DNA from: Oscheius sp. JU75
Taxonomy: Eukaryota; Nematoda; Chromadorea; Rhabditida; Rhabditidae
Direction: 5' to 3'
Length of the DNA: 64,000 nucleotides
Assembly: GCA_037178855.1 (NCBI GenBank)
Contig: JASJZC010000001.1
Coordinates: 8,556,001-8,620,000 of the forward strand
The notes under the pieces are model-generated. The model made no database searches, was not told where the DNA came from, and was given only the letters and a program-made list of their open reading frames with translations. Positions 40,036 to 51,500 of the stretch are shown here, in pieces (positions within the stretch are counted from its first letter, which is position 1; every line of letters starts with the position of its first letter). Made by a program: the position numbers and the translations under genes.

Positions 40036-40935
40036 TTAAAGGGCATCATCGGGACCGGCAGATTTGTGGGCGTTGTCGAGAAGGAAGTAGAGGAAGACGA
40101 CGACGAGGACAATAATCAGAATCTTCAGAAGAGAGAAGAACTGGAATAAATCTTTAGTGCGGCTCTTATAACGCAGCATGTGTGAGTCGCACAGAAAATA
40201 TCACAGGGTGTGCTTTTTTCAAGAAGAAAGCTACTTCATTAAAAAAAAATTAACATTTTCTGGCCTCGGCTGAAAACGAACCTTCGAGGTCTCATCGACC
40301 CTGGACAAATTGGTCTCTTTTTTTTTTTTACGAAAGAGGTGGTCTTTTTTTCGTTTCTGGCACATCGAAACGATTTTATTCGCGTAGTGGAAAAAAAAAA
40401 CATGTGATAGCCGCTAGACGCTAAATGAAGGAAAGAACGAACCTTCGAGGTCTCATTGACCAGGGCTGGCGATCGACGGGCAAAAGATCCGTCCCGGATC
40501 AGGCGCAGCTCTTCTTCGGAAAGGATTCGGCTAGTTTCTTCGCCGTAATCGCTCTCCTCACTCTCCGGCTCGCGAGAAACGGCTTTCTTATTGCGTTGGC
40601 GGGGAGTGGTCTGGTCCAGTACGGGATAGAGGTTCTGTTCGGGTGGTACGTAATCAGCTTGATCCTATAACTTCGAATCATCGAGATTAATTGTAAAAGG
40701 TTACCTCAAAGTCGTCGTCATAAATTCTGCCGTTATCGCCGCCTCCATTGAGCTGAACATCGCCGGCCGCGAGAAGATTCTTCAGCTTTCTTACGTAGAG
40801 ATTGCGTGTGGTGGCATTAATGCCTCCCACTGTGACGCCTCGCTCCGTGAGGGCCTGAAAAAGCAGCAAGTCAAAGTGTACGAGAAGATAACGCACCTGG
40901 ATCAGTTCTTGATTGCTGATATTGTCAAAATCCAT
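40036..40935 (-). CDS. emr-1: Emerin-type LEM-domain inner nuclear membrane protein
   Basis: Four minus-strand exons (40897-40935, 40705-40854, 40443-40664, 40036-40140) give 171 aa. The LEM domain fills residues 1-45: MDFDNISNQELIQALTERGV, TVGGINATTRNLYVRKLKNL. The middle is acidic and Ser/Glu-rich with a conserved SRILSEEELRLIRD box. A single C-terminal transmembrane segment (LLKILIIVLVVVFLYFLLD) is followed by a short tail. LEM domains bind barrier-to-autointegration factor, and emerin links chromatin to the inner nuclear membrane and lamin. Layout and length (~166 aa in C. elegans EMR-1) agree. Introns 1 and 2 are 42 and 40 nt. The 302-nt third intron holds a second copy of the end of exon 3 (40276-40303), so an alternative exon is possible. 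Confidence 0.9.
40276..40303 (-). repeat. Partial duplicate of emr-1 exon 3 end
   Basis: 'aaccttcgaggtctcat' with its donor context occurs here and again at 40440-40459. On the minus strand both read ATGAGACCTCGAAG followed by gttcgtt, i.e. coding end plus splice donor. Confidence 0.75.
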
Positions 40936-42250
40936 TCGAAAAGACTACCCCTAAAAAGAAGCTAGGGTATTTCAAAAAACGTAATGTGAGAAGAGAGAAA
41001 AATGTATCGATTTCACAAGTTAGAAGGGCTTTGTTGGCCCCGAGGATTCTAGGTAATGTACACGTTCGAATCGAAAAGAACGGTTTAAAGGCCCGTTTCG
41101 CAATGGGGCACGGCAGGGTGTACTTGGATTTCGAACTTTCCCGATCGTTTGAGATTTAAAAAAAGTCAGGAAGAAAAAGGCTTTTTTGTGAAGAGATTGT
41201 GTAAGGAATCAAAGCTTAGAAGAAGGAAGTTACAGTTATGTGTTAAACACTGGGGAATCGTTGTACGCTTAAGTAACTACGAGATTTCTATAAATTGGAA
41301 CCAAACTGTTTGCAAAAACAAAGGATTAGATGAAAGAAATACTTCTAAATAGTTAGAAGTGCATAGAAAACTTATTCTAAAGAAGAGGACCAAGAAACCT
41401 CGCGAATAATTCGTATTGCGTTTTTTTAGGATACATAAAGGAGGAGCAACATGCGGTTTTTTCGCTGTGAGGTGGTGGAAGAGGAAGATTTAGCGGTGTT
41501 AAAATAACGAAAAACAGGATAAAGCAGGACAACAAAATAGGTTTGTTCGAAAAAATAAGACAAATGAGTACAAAATAGACATACGTTTGTGGCGGGACTT
41601 CTAGGCGCGCGGTATTTCAAAACGAGGTAAATTTCGATTTTTTTGTTTTCAGTCTAGCAGCTTGTTTTCTCTTTCTCTTTCATTCCTCTTATTTCTAAAA
41701 GGTTTTTTTTTCTAAAACGTATTTTTTCCCTCCCAGGTGTTCCGCCACGCAAACATTTCGGTACCCTAGTCATTCTTTTTTTTTAACAAACCATATAAGA
41801 AGTTTGAGAATTTGGAATTGTTGCCGGTTTCAGGAATCGCAAGCTCGTGGCGGTACCTACAGACAGATTCAGTTCTTTAGCCCAGTCTAAAAATTTATAA
41901 TTTATATGACGCGCACTCTACTTTATTTTCTATGAACAAAAACAAAGCAAAGTAGAGAGAAGGAGACTCGGTAATAGTTCGGTAGGCGGCTCGGTTCGTT
42001 CAAACGGGTTTTCGCGCGCATTTTTCTTCTTTTTTCGATTTCTTTGCTTTTTCACTTTTTTTTTCACCTTTCTGCTGGTTTTTCATGAATAATTTATCGG
42101 TAGCGGAAAACAACACAATACGCATATAGAACACATAGGATACTGTAAGTAGGCAAGAAAGAAGTACGTTGTAATAAAATTGGTATCGATCTACATGCTA
42201 AAATGAAGTAAAGGACTATCAAACTGATTCCAAATGTAGGTCCCATAACG
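40936..42250. other. AT-rich intergenic stretch, no gene seen
   Basis: Many T-runs (41700-41790, 42010-42070) and no reading frame with recognisable content. Confidence 0.5.
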
Positions 42251-43371
42251 AAACATACAGGAATTGACAATGAAAGAGATAGAAATCGACTTGACACAAC
42301 CATTGACAACGCCAATTCCATCAACTATGGTTCCCCGTTCCGATCCGTCGCTGATCGCTCTCTACGAGGACCCCAGAGCTCGCTGCTGCCTTTCTCCGTC
42401 GGAACAACCTGCTCCCGTCGGTTGGTCAACCGATAGGAGTCAACAGAAAAGGTAGTCCCTACATGGCTCTCTGTTCGTCGAAACCCTTCAATACGAAGAA
42501 ACCCAACTGCACGGGCAAAATCACGGAAGCCATCATCAACCGCACTTCCAATGTACTGTGTGCCGCAGCCACAAATTTCTCCTTGTAATCTTCTTGTTCT
42601 CTATAGGTGGACCCGAAAGACATTCTTTACATCGTGTACTGTCTTGCAAAGGACTTCTCTGTCTCTCGCTTGTCCGATCTCGTTGATCGTCAGCTGAGCA
42701 AGGAATCCCGAGTCGCTTGGTCGCAGTACATCCGCGAGCTTATGATCGAAGAGCTCACCAAAGCACCGAAGATGGGAGGGCCCGGAGAAATTCTCGAGGT
42801 TGACGAATGTTATTTGAAGGGAAGAAGAAAGTCAAACCGAGGACGATACTTCCAAGGCAATCGGTATGGGCATCAGGGCCACCGGACAAATAACTATCTT
42901 CGCAGATCCCAGGGTAAGCGCAATCATTTCTGAAAACTTTTAATAATTCCAGGACCTTGGCTCTTTGGAATGATCTGTCGTAGCACGAAGGAATGTAGGA
43001 TGTTTTGGGTTCAGGATAGAACTGCCAGCACTTTGATGCCAATTCTGGAGCAGCGTGTGGCCGCTGGAACTACCATCTTTAGTGACGAATGGCGAGCCTA
43101 TCGTCAGTGCATTCGTCATGGATTCCTTCATCAAGCCGTCAACCACTCTCTTGATTTCATCGATCCAACCACTGGCTGCCATACCCAGACGATTGAGAGG
43201 CAGTGGCGCAAGATCAAGCTACCTCTCCTCAAGATGGGTCCAGGCGTTCGTATGTCCACTCTTCCGTCCAAGCTTGCTCACCACTGGTGGCAGTCCAAAA
43301 ACGGCCGTCATGTTTGTACTGATCCGTTCTTACGTCTTCTGGATCTCGTCTCTAAATACTATGTCGCCTAG
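42250..43371 (+). mobile_element. Merlin / IS1595-like DNA transposon transposase
   Basis: Main coding exons are 42608-~42859 and ~42954-43371. The second frame carries the ISXO2-like DDE transposase fold: EILEVDECYLKGRRKSNRGR (first D), WLFGMICRSTKECRMFWVQD, IFSDEWRAYRQ (second D) and CHTQTIERQWRKIK (catalytic E). This is the hallmark of the Merlin superfamily. The two frames join best with a GC-AG intron (after TTCCAAG at ~42859, acceptor before 42954), giving RGRYFQGPWLFG; an alternative needs an 8-nt micro-exon. An upstream frame around 42380-42580 (AAAFLRRNNLLPS) looks like the N-terminal part but is preceded by a stop in frame. The catalytic core is open, so the copy may be recent or host-adopted. 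Terminal repeats were not identified. Confidence 0.82.
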
Positions 43372-43636
43372 GCCTTTAAGGCTTTGATTTGTTGCTTAGA
43401 TCTAAACGCCTAAGATAAAACCTGTTGAACAGATAAACGCTTACTTGCTTTACAATGAAAAAGTAGTAAACCGACAGGTCCTCCTATATCCTACACTCTT
43501 CGTCATGCCAGAGGCTACGGACGGGCAGCATTAAGGATTTGGCTTCTACAGGTAGAAACTCTGGTTTAATTATCATTTTATTAGTTTTGTTACGCACGAT
43601 TATGCAGAGACGATACTAGATGCTTCTATAGTCTTG

Positions 43637-43990
43637 TTTTCAAAACACTTGCAGAAAAAAGGGCTCTAGGCGGAACCTTTTCTTCTCCAAAAAGCAGCAT
43701 TTTTCCCAAAGACCACTCTCGAAGCTACTTCGTTAGACTCTTTCTACAACGATCATGGTCTGTGGGTACCGCAGTTACGATCACAATGAGCCCGAAAGCT
43801 AATGTGAAACTAATTTCTGGACCTATAGGGAACTGGCAGGCTGGAGAGGGTACGGGGGTGACACGGGCGACGGAGCCCAAGGTAAAAATGAAATAACTCT
43901 TTTCGAGTTGTCGAAGTGCTTTTCCAGCGTTGCGATGTCCAGCAAAGCTGTAGATTTTGGTGCGGGCTACAACTTTTCTGAACATCAAAA
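43637..43990. repeat. Dispersed ~345-bp repeat R2, copy 2
   Basis: Near-identical to 18037-18385. It ends in the 'gggctacaacttttctgaacat' foldback half. Confidence 0.92.
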
Positions 43991-44102
43991 AGCTTAAAAG
44001 ACAGTTTTTCGTCTAGAAAATGAGGTTGCAAGGTCAGACACTCTGTTTTGGCTTGAAATCAAGTCATTTAGGCTAAAAAAGATCAGAACGTAGGTTTCAG
44101 GC

Positions 44103-44170
44103 AAAACAATGTTCTGCATAGTTGTAGCATTTTTTCTGCTCTACAACTTTGCAGAACATTGCAAAGCTAA
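44103..44170. repeat. Foldback element H, best copy
   Basis: 'aatgttctgcatagttgtag' and 'ctacaactttgcagaacatt' are inverted copies flanking 'cattttttctgct'. Related copies, full or half, sit near 30-60, 2428-2471, 18345-18385, 18675-18760, 24973-25015, 43960-43990, 56350-56405, 57910-57960, 62455-62510 and 63825-63885. Confidence 0.88.
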
Positions 44171-44473
44171 AAATTGAAATCTTGACCCCTAAATGGCTGA
44201 TTTATGTTTTTATAGCTTCTCGACGTAGGCAGCTGGATGTCAAACGCTACCCAGACTCTTCCACCTCGGCTTGCAATAAAAGCGTCCAGAAATAGAGAGC
44301 TCTGGTCATGGTCCTCATGATGAGATTGAGGGACAGAGTCGCGTCTGTAAGCACGTCAGTTCCCTATTTGTGGAAAGTGGTCCCCGGAGTCTTCCCTCGA
44401 CAGTAGAGGGGAGCGGTGGGCGGGTCTGGCATAAAAGCACCGCAATCCGGACATTTCAGTACGACACTGCGCC

Positions 44474-46241
44474 ATGTTCCGACAGCTTCTTCTCCTGCTC
44501 GTCCTCTTTGTCTGCTCGCTACTGGCCGAAAATGTGCAGACCTTCGACAGACAAGACAGAGACTACAGGCCACTACAGGTGAGTCTTAACGATCAGAGAG
44601 TAGAGAAGCTGCCTTTGGAATTGTTCTCATCTGTTCGACGCTACCTTTCTATCAGTTACCAGCAGTTTTCGAAAGCTTGGAAGTTCTTAAGCCTGATTGA
44701 GTTAAGCCCTGAACGTCGAGGGTGTTGAACGTCAGAGCTTCGACTTTTAACTGTGTTAGAGGCGGAGAGATTTGGTAGAGACGAAGCACATAATCTGATT
44801 GACCAGTGGGTTCGCTTTCCTCGCGTTTGTTTCTCAAGCTTTGTGAATTGTGGAGCTGCTGAATTGAAAGACAAGTGATACTATCGCCCCTAGGGGACTC
44901 AAGTCACAGTAACAACCTTGTTTCTTTGACTCTTTCCCGGTTTCTATTCCCCTCTGTCCACCTGTCGTAGTCCTTCCTTCTCACTTCACACTGTTAGCCT
45001 GTCCCCCCGCCAGGACAGGAGCAACGTTCTCCCAGAGATGCAGCTCCCAAACTGACTCCATTTGACTTGACTTACCAACAGTAAGGTAAACGTAGTTAAA
45101 AAGTTTCTATCCGAATCATTGAAGAGATCTGTTAGTTGAGCTCCTGCGAGGTCTTGCGACGCCGACCGTTGCGGAGGCTTTCCAAAAGGTCAGGTCGCGG
45201 GGCGTTACGTTCCAAGACTGCCCAACCTTTTCTAGGAACGCCTTTAGTAATTGTTGTCACGAAGTTACAGTGAAAAATTGACTATTAGGGTTCAGACAGA
45301 CACAGATACTTTTGGGCATTTAGAACTAGATCAGCCGGCCCTTAGTCTTGACTTGTTGTTAGTATTGACCACAGGCGACCTGTAAGTTGCTAAGTTTTCC
45401 CCAAAGCTGACTTATCAACTTTAGCTCTTGACACGTCATGACTTGTCAGCTTTTAGTTCGTGGTCACGGACGGATGGATAGACACCATTCCGCTTAAGTA
45501 TTAGAGGTATCCGGCGTATCCCAACATTTTGTCGTTGAAATTTGTGAGACAGTAGGTCTATTGAATAGCTCGTAATCGAAAACCTACAAAACCGAGTCTC
45601 CCAGGGGACAACTTGAAAGCCCATTAGGCACACACTTTGGGCGTTTAGGCTAATTGAAATACAACTGGGCACTTGGTTGAGTAGGGAAAAAAAAAACTTT
45701 TGGTCTACTCGATGAAGGCATACAGTAGTCGAAAGACAAACACGGTAGCACTCATAGTCAAGCGGCATAGGAGCTCCACTGTATTCATCGGTTCTAGTGC
45801 AATAGAATCCGGCACCATGTTTCAAATTTCAATGTCGTGATCTTGTACTTCCGACCGTAGTCAAAAGTCTCATGCTTGAACAACTAGGCTTGAACAAGAT
45901 ATGGAAAACAAGTATCTAGGTACCAATGAAGGCTTAATTAGGTGTAGTTTCTTTTGAGAAATTAGGTCTACAGTGATGGTCTAGCGCCTATGTCGTCGGG
46001 GTCAATTTGAAGCTTACTATTCTATTTAGGGGGTGTGCGGTAACAATAAAGTTTGATATCTCTAGCTTGAACTAAAACACTCTCTTGGAAAAGATCTTTT
46101 CGTTTTCAGTTCGGTAAACGAGACGGCTACCGACCACTCCAATTCGGCAAGCGAGAGTTCCGACCACTGCAATTCGGGAAGAGATCGGCTCTTGGACCAT
46201 CGGTCTCCCTCGACGAGCTCATCTTCGTACCGGGCCTCTAA
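44474..46241 (+). CDS. nlp-12: NLP-12-type neuropeptide precursor (CCK/gastrin-like)
   Basis: Two exons (44474-44578 and 46110-46241) give a 78-aa secreted precursor. Signal peptide: FRQLLLLLVLFVCSLLA. Three amidated peptides follow, each ending in Gly-Lys-Arg: DYRPLQFG (after a single Arg), DGYRPLQFG and EFRPLQFG. The first two are identical to the two C. elegans NLP-12 peptides, which are muscle-tone and search-behaviour modulators acting through CCK-like receptors CKR-1/2 (established knowledge). The third, with Phe for Tyr and Glu for Asp-Gly, is an addition. The 1531-nt intron falls inside the first peptide, between Gln and Phe, and carries an R1 repeat copy. The C-terminal remainder (SALGPSVSLDELIFVPGL) shows no peptide motif. 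Possible polyA signals aataaa lie near 46314 and 46326. Confidence 0.95.
44870..45490 (-). repeat. Dispersed repeat R1, copy 3
   Basis: Reverse orientation within the nlp-12 intron: begins 'cgcccctaggggactcaagt' (complement of the terminal block of copy 2). A block at 45400-45490 (gcttgttgaca-type, 'caccattccgctt') matches copy 5 at 52060-52140. Confidence 0.65.
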
Positions 46242-46453
46242 GTCCATCATCTCTCCACCCCCTTTCTCATATTTTAGGAGTTTGATGTGAATGAACATGA
46301 GCCCAATCCAATAAATCTTACTTGTGAATAAACAACCGCTCCTTTTGGTTTCACGCGTCAGCGGGCACACGCCTTCGTGCTCTCTCTCACTCTGCCATTC
46401 GGCTTTCTTTCTTCCCAGCTGTACTCTCCCCAGAACTCTCAAACAAAGTTTCA

Positions 46454-46823
46454 ATGGATTTCCAATGTTGGGAGTCCCGCAACCTGGCCCGCTGTGTTCT
46501 CTCCGAAACTTTCCGGAAAGCTGTTTACCACCAGACGTATGAGGTCCGTTTTCTAATAACCTCCAGTACAATTTTCCAAGAATAAGAGCTCTTCGGATCT
46601 GGACGAGGATGACATGCATGTAAAATTTCGACCAGTAAGGAAAGGCCGCCTGCTGGCGAGAGAGCGTCTTCATCGCGGCCCCACTAGAAACAATCGCTTC
46701 CAATCCGAGACTCGTCCCATCCCCCACTATCGTCGTTTTGCTCGTAGCATTTCGCTTGAACTGTCGTCCTCTGCTACCAGCTCTTCCAGCGATGATCACC
46801 CTTCGCGTCCTGTATACAGGTGA
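46454..46823 (+). CDS. Small basic protein, unrecognised
   Basis: Exons 46454-46543 and 46581-46823 join with a 37-nt intron (gtccgt...ccaag) to 110 aa, starting MDFQCWESRNLARCVLSETF. The second half is rich in Arg, His and Ser (KFRPVRKGRLLARERLHRGP, FARSISLELSSSATSSSSDD) with no known domain. It begins 212 nt after the nlp-12 stop on the same strand. A pyrimidine-rich acceptor (cttcccag, ending 46418) lies 36 nt before the ATG, so this could be a trans-spliced downstream gene of an operon-like pair with nlp-12. The alternative, a 3' exon of another transcript, cannot be excluded. Confidence 0.5.
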
Positions 46824-47459
46824 TCAAAGCTCCCAAGGTGTCTGTGGTTCTGTGACTGTCCCTGGGCATCGAACCAAAGCTGATCAGTGTGTAGTCCTGT
46901 CAAGGTGACCAGTCATTTGCAGCTAGAGAGGATTCTGTACTTGTTTAACAGGTCTTAAGAGAATCGTCCGGTCGTACGAAGAAGCTGATCTCGAAATTCG
47001 CTCCAAAATGTAGTTGTTATTATCCTACTCTTCGAAAAATAGAAAACATTTGGCATTTCATGGATTTTTAAGGCCGATAGTTTGAAACCGGTTGATTTTC
47101 TTAAGATCGGTTTATCTAGAATAGGATCCTAGAGGGTCAGTATGAGGATTGTTTTCAATTGGATAAGAGAATAGGTTGGTCGGGACAGTATTAGAGCTTG
47201 ATTAGTTGAGAGAACGAAGAAGGAATGATAGTATGGTGAATATTCTGACCGAGAATTGATAGCAACGGCTGCTGTAAGCAGCTGTTCCAGATTGACGCCT
47301 TACATGGGCCACTCAAAAATTCAAGAAACAGCGGAGTTGGCCTATTCACGTCTAGTTATCAGTCTTTAGTCCTTAACAGTATGTTTGGGCGACTCGATTC
47401 GAGTTGAGACAAATGTCTTAAAATGGTGTTTCTACAACGGTAAACGTTCGATTTTCTTC

Positions 47460-47640
47460 GCGTCACCACGAGCAAAAAGGTGGCAAGCCATGACATGTAG
47501 AAAATTAAGTTGACAAGTAAGCTATGGGCAAAATTCGGGAATTTTGGCTATGGGAGAAGCGGCGTAGTCGCATGTTGTCAATGCTAAGTCAAGACTAAAG
47601 AACGGCGAAGCCATCGTAGACGGCTGATACAAACGAATCC
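47460..47640 (-). repeat. Dispersed repeat R1, copy 4
   Basis: Reverse complement of the 51950-52110 part of copy 5: 'cacgagcaaaaaggtggcaa', 'atgctaagtcaagactaaag' and 'gccatcgtagacggctg' all match in order. Confidence 0.75.
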
Positions 47641-47696
47641 TCTCGTATCATTATGTATTGGAAAATATTCCTACAAAAACATATGCTCTCCCTCAG

Positions 47697-48246
47697 GTTT
47701 GATCGATCTTGTGTTCCAGACGCTTCTCTCGCTCCGTACATGCACCTCCTGTGTCGGCTTCAGAAGACGAGAGTTCAATTGTGGTCTGGCCCGCGTCTGG
47801 TCGAATGAATGCGTTTCTGGGAAAGGCGAAGATTGAAGAGTTCATTCGAAAGGTCGGTCTGCACAGTGCTTGAAAATGAGAAGTTAAGACTTGGAAATTC
47901 AGCGACAGAATCAAATGCACCATAGACTTCAAGTGTATCATCAGACTAAAGGGAATTGACCGATACAAGTACAGCTCGGTCTGGTCGAACGAGTACTTTT
48001 CTTCAAGGTTGTACCTATACTTTATGTAATACAGTCAGTTTCAGGATCTATTTTACTGTTGATGCTTCCTCGGTCGACGACTACGCACCAGTCTCAATGA
48101 CTTATTCTCTAGCCGATGGGAAACAGGTTCATCGGCCGACCTCTGCCGAGGCTCATGTTCAACGATTCATCAAAAATTTGGATCCGAAATATCCAAGCTC
48201 GTATGAACGAAGAAGCAAACAGAATAGGGACAACTTCTTAAATTGA
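47697..48246 (+). CDS. Possible family-X protein 3, fragment
   Basis: Exons about 47697-47851, 47902-47993 and 48045-48246 can be joined; the last two share frame across an acceptor 'gtttcag'. The text YKYSSVWSNEYFSSRIYFTV then DASSVDDYAPVSMTY parallels the family-X 2 block around YENLFEYRFTLDGLNDD. The intron at Ser-Arg (AG|G) is in the same place as the family-X 1 intron. It ends in a short basic tail (SSYERRSKQNRDNFLN). No start codon was found, so it is a partial or decayed member. Confidence 0.4.
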
Positions 48247-48579
48247 CGTTTAAATAAAAAAAAGTTCGCTTCCCGCCGTTTTTCCATGGGTGACTCCCAA
48301 TGCGTCAGCTGACTCACACGCCAGACGACACAACTGGCACTGGTATCGATCAATTGGCACCGTGCCAATTTTTTTCCACGACTTTTTCTTGGACATTATT
48401 TTGTGTTGTTATTCTCGATTATTCTTTTGTTTTTTTTATGTCAAAAACAGAATTAAATTACGGTAATATTTTTATTTTTGTTTGGAAAGTTCAAATTACT
48501 TCGGAAGCCTGCACTTTTCTGTTCTAGTCTCTTTTTATCTTCTTACCCATCTGTTTCTAATAGAAATTCAAAACCTAAG

Positions 48580-51500
48580 ATGTTCCACGATGAAGCATCG
48601 AGCAGCTCTGCGCCTGGATCAGACTCGTTCCAGCCTAACGGTCTGATCTGGGCCAAAATGAAAGGTTTTCCACCCTGGCCAGCTAAGGTATTCAAGCCCT
48701 GTTTTTCATAACCAGATCCACTTTAGGTTCTAGCACAAACCGAAGATACGCCAGCCGGTCGCATCCCGGTTATGTTCTTCGGAACGAAGGAGACGGGTTT
48801 CATGAAAGCGTCGGATTGTAGCGACTACATGTCCAACAAACATCAATACGAGGTCCCGAGGAAGCACAAGGTAGCAGAAATGTATCAGAAGGGAGCCGGG
48901 TTTCAGGGCTTCAACGACGGTGTCCATGAGATTCGAGTTGAGGCCGGAATAGAGGAGCCTTCTTATCGCGACCCTGTATTCTTCTCTCCCCAAGAAAGCT
49001 CAAAACTTTTCCCGCCAGTTACAGAGGATGGCGGGCGGGTTCGTCGGAATAGTTCCCGGTTTAATGATAACTTCTTGACGGATATTATACGGAAAAGATC
49101 TAACAGCGGTTCAGCAAAGTAAAAATATTGTTGTTTTATTATATTGCCTTGTTCAGAACTCGGTCGCGGGCAAGCAGTACCCCATCGACCCTAAAGTTTC
49201 TACTACACAAGCAATTGACAAAACGGAGACGCTTAGACAGTGAAAGTTCGAATGGCTCGAGAAGAAGACAGATGATCAGTGGTGGTTTGAACACGGGCAT
49301 GGGCAGTGATCCCATGAACAGTCTCTACGATCTGGTAAGTTTTTCTCCCAGCCTTCTCGCTTCTAATTCTACTCCTCCAGGCGTTGATAGCCGATGCGGA
49401 CAATCACTGGAATCTGCATGACAGTGACAACTTCTTGGGTCTCTCTGACGACGCCCGATCGACTCGTTCCAAACGGTCTCGAGGAACATCGAAAGTTTAT
49501 GATAACTTTCTTATTGGGTCGGATGGGATATCGACAAGAAACCGAAACCGTTCCAGTAGTCAGAGCGACTCGAAAAGAACACGGTACTTTTTTGGAATCG
49601 TATTTCAACGATACGGGTTCAGACTCATATCAGGTGTTTCGGATACATTCCTCGACGAACTGTTTGCCTCTGGTGGCAGTGATTTACATGCGGCCGCTGC
49701 CGCTGCAGATTTCATGAACACTTTGGACGAGATGCCGTCCGAGAGCAGTGAGATATTCCCAAATCTTATGGTATCTCGAAATGGATAAATAAACAAATAT
49801 CACTGTTTTCAGGAACGGGACGGTACCCCGGAAGCCCCAGCTCCACTTCCTCGTCCGGCCGAGTTCTGTCGCTCCTGTGGTTGTGAATGCACTCTGGTTC
49901 GGAACAAATGGCTCTGCAACTCGCGGTTCTGCAAGGAATGGTGTTTCCGAGGCAATCGCGAGGAACCCTTTATGGAAGCTTCCACAAGCTCGAGTAGTAA
50001 CAATCTAAATCATGACCAGGTAACCGTTCAGCACGCAATTTATTAGCATCGTTCCAGGTGATGAAACAAGAACCGGCAGAAGAGAGTTTGGGCAATAACC
50101 ATTTGACCAAGGGAGAAGGAATGGTCATGACCAACAAGGCGAAAAAGGAAGAAAAGAAAAAATCAACTAAATTGAAAACTAAGAAAGAAGTAAGAGATCG
50201 TTTTCTTCGTGTAAACAATTTGCTTCAGACCGAAAGTCCAAAAACGACGGCAAAACAACGGATACGAGAAGAATTCTCAAAAGATTCGCGACTGCTGTCT
50301 TTATCAGTGGCCAAGGAGAAGAAGAAAGTACAGGTTATAAGTCCCCGACAAATATCGCTCTCACCACCGACATCTCCAACTATAAAAGTTCTGAAAGAGG
50401 ACGATGTAGAGAGCCCATCGAGAGACAAGAGAACTCAAGGACGTCCAAAACAGTAGTAAGACCACAATGTTGAAGGATCATATACCGTGTTTCTAGCAAA
50501 GTCGAAATGACGCCGCCAGTTGGCAAGAACGGCTTGAGACACTGCTCCTTTTGTAGCGGACAGGTTCGACCACAGATGTGTGGCGGAAATAAGCACAGGT
50601 TCGTACTTTTTTTTTTATTGGAAAGCCGGCTCCAGGCTTTCCACTCTGGGAAAACGTAAACAATCACAAAAAGTTCTGTGCCACATTCTAGCCACAACTT
50701 GTCAATCTATAAGTAAAGTAAACTTTTTCCTATCGACACCAGAGATTCCGAAGAAGAGACAAGCTCCTTCTGTGGCAGGGACGAATCTCAGAGGCCAGAT
50801 TCTGTGAGGCGTTTACGTTTCGAGTTGCCCAACCTTTCACCGGAACGTCTTTACTCCGTAGCGAGCTACTTTGATCAGTGTTGGCGCCTTCTTCCAATGC
50901 GCCTAACTTTAACCGCGAACAATCTAATCTCTTGACTTTCAATCTTTCCTCGAGGTAACCAAAGACCCCATGGAATATGAAATTTCAGATGGCGATGTGT
51001 GGACAAGAAATGTCGCAAGTGGTACGGCTGGGTCAAGGCGAGCGACCAGATTCCGAATGATCTCGGGCGGAAAGGACGACACAACAGTGTTCTGGGAAAA
51101 ATCAAGTTGAAAAAGAAGATTGAGAAGCCATCACTGAGGGTCAGGAAGGTTACAGAAAGTGGGTGCTTGAAGTTTCCAGGCAAGAGCATGCTTGCAGAGA
51201 CAGATATCGGTTCGATTTCGTCAGCGGGAGAAGCAGCTCAAGCTGCCGCCCACCTCGACACAGCTTCATTGTTGAGTGGAACCACTGGACGAAGCTCACC
51301 GGCAAGAGCAGTCTTCTACACTCTAGCCGAGATGGTAAGGGTTGAACAGCTTTTTGTACAAGTATCCTTTCAGAAAAAGAAGTTAGCTGCCGATGCCCTG
51401 AAAAAGTCCAAGTCGACTAAAGTTGTTCCTCAGGTAAGCTCCCAGCAAGATATTTGTAATCTCTTTCTTTAGCCCAAGGCTCCAGCAATCAAAAAGAAGA

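Larger units (their letters stand above)
43376..44473. other. Repeat-rich flank between Merlin and nlp-12
   Basis: Contains R2 copy 2 (43637-43990) and a good foldback (44103-44170). The last ~100 bases before 44474 should include the nlp-12 promoter; a TATA-like box was not evident beyond 'ggcataaaagc' at 44428. Confidence 0.5.

Noticed and set aside
46062-46799. 245-codon open frame on the minus strand
   Set aside because: It overlaps the nlp-12 second exon and the small basic gene on the plus strand, both with good splice sites; no family signal on the minus strand.
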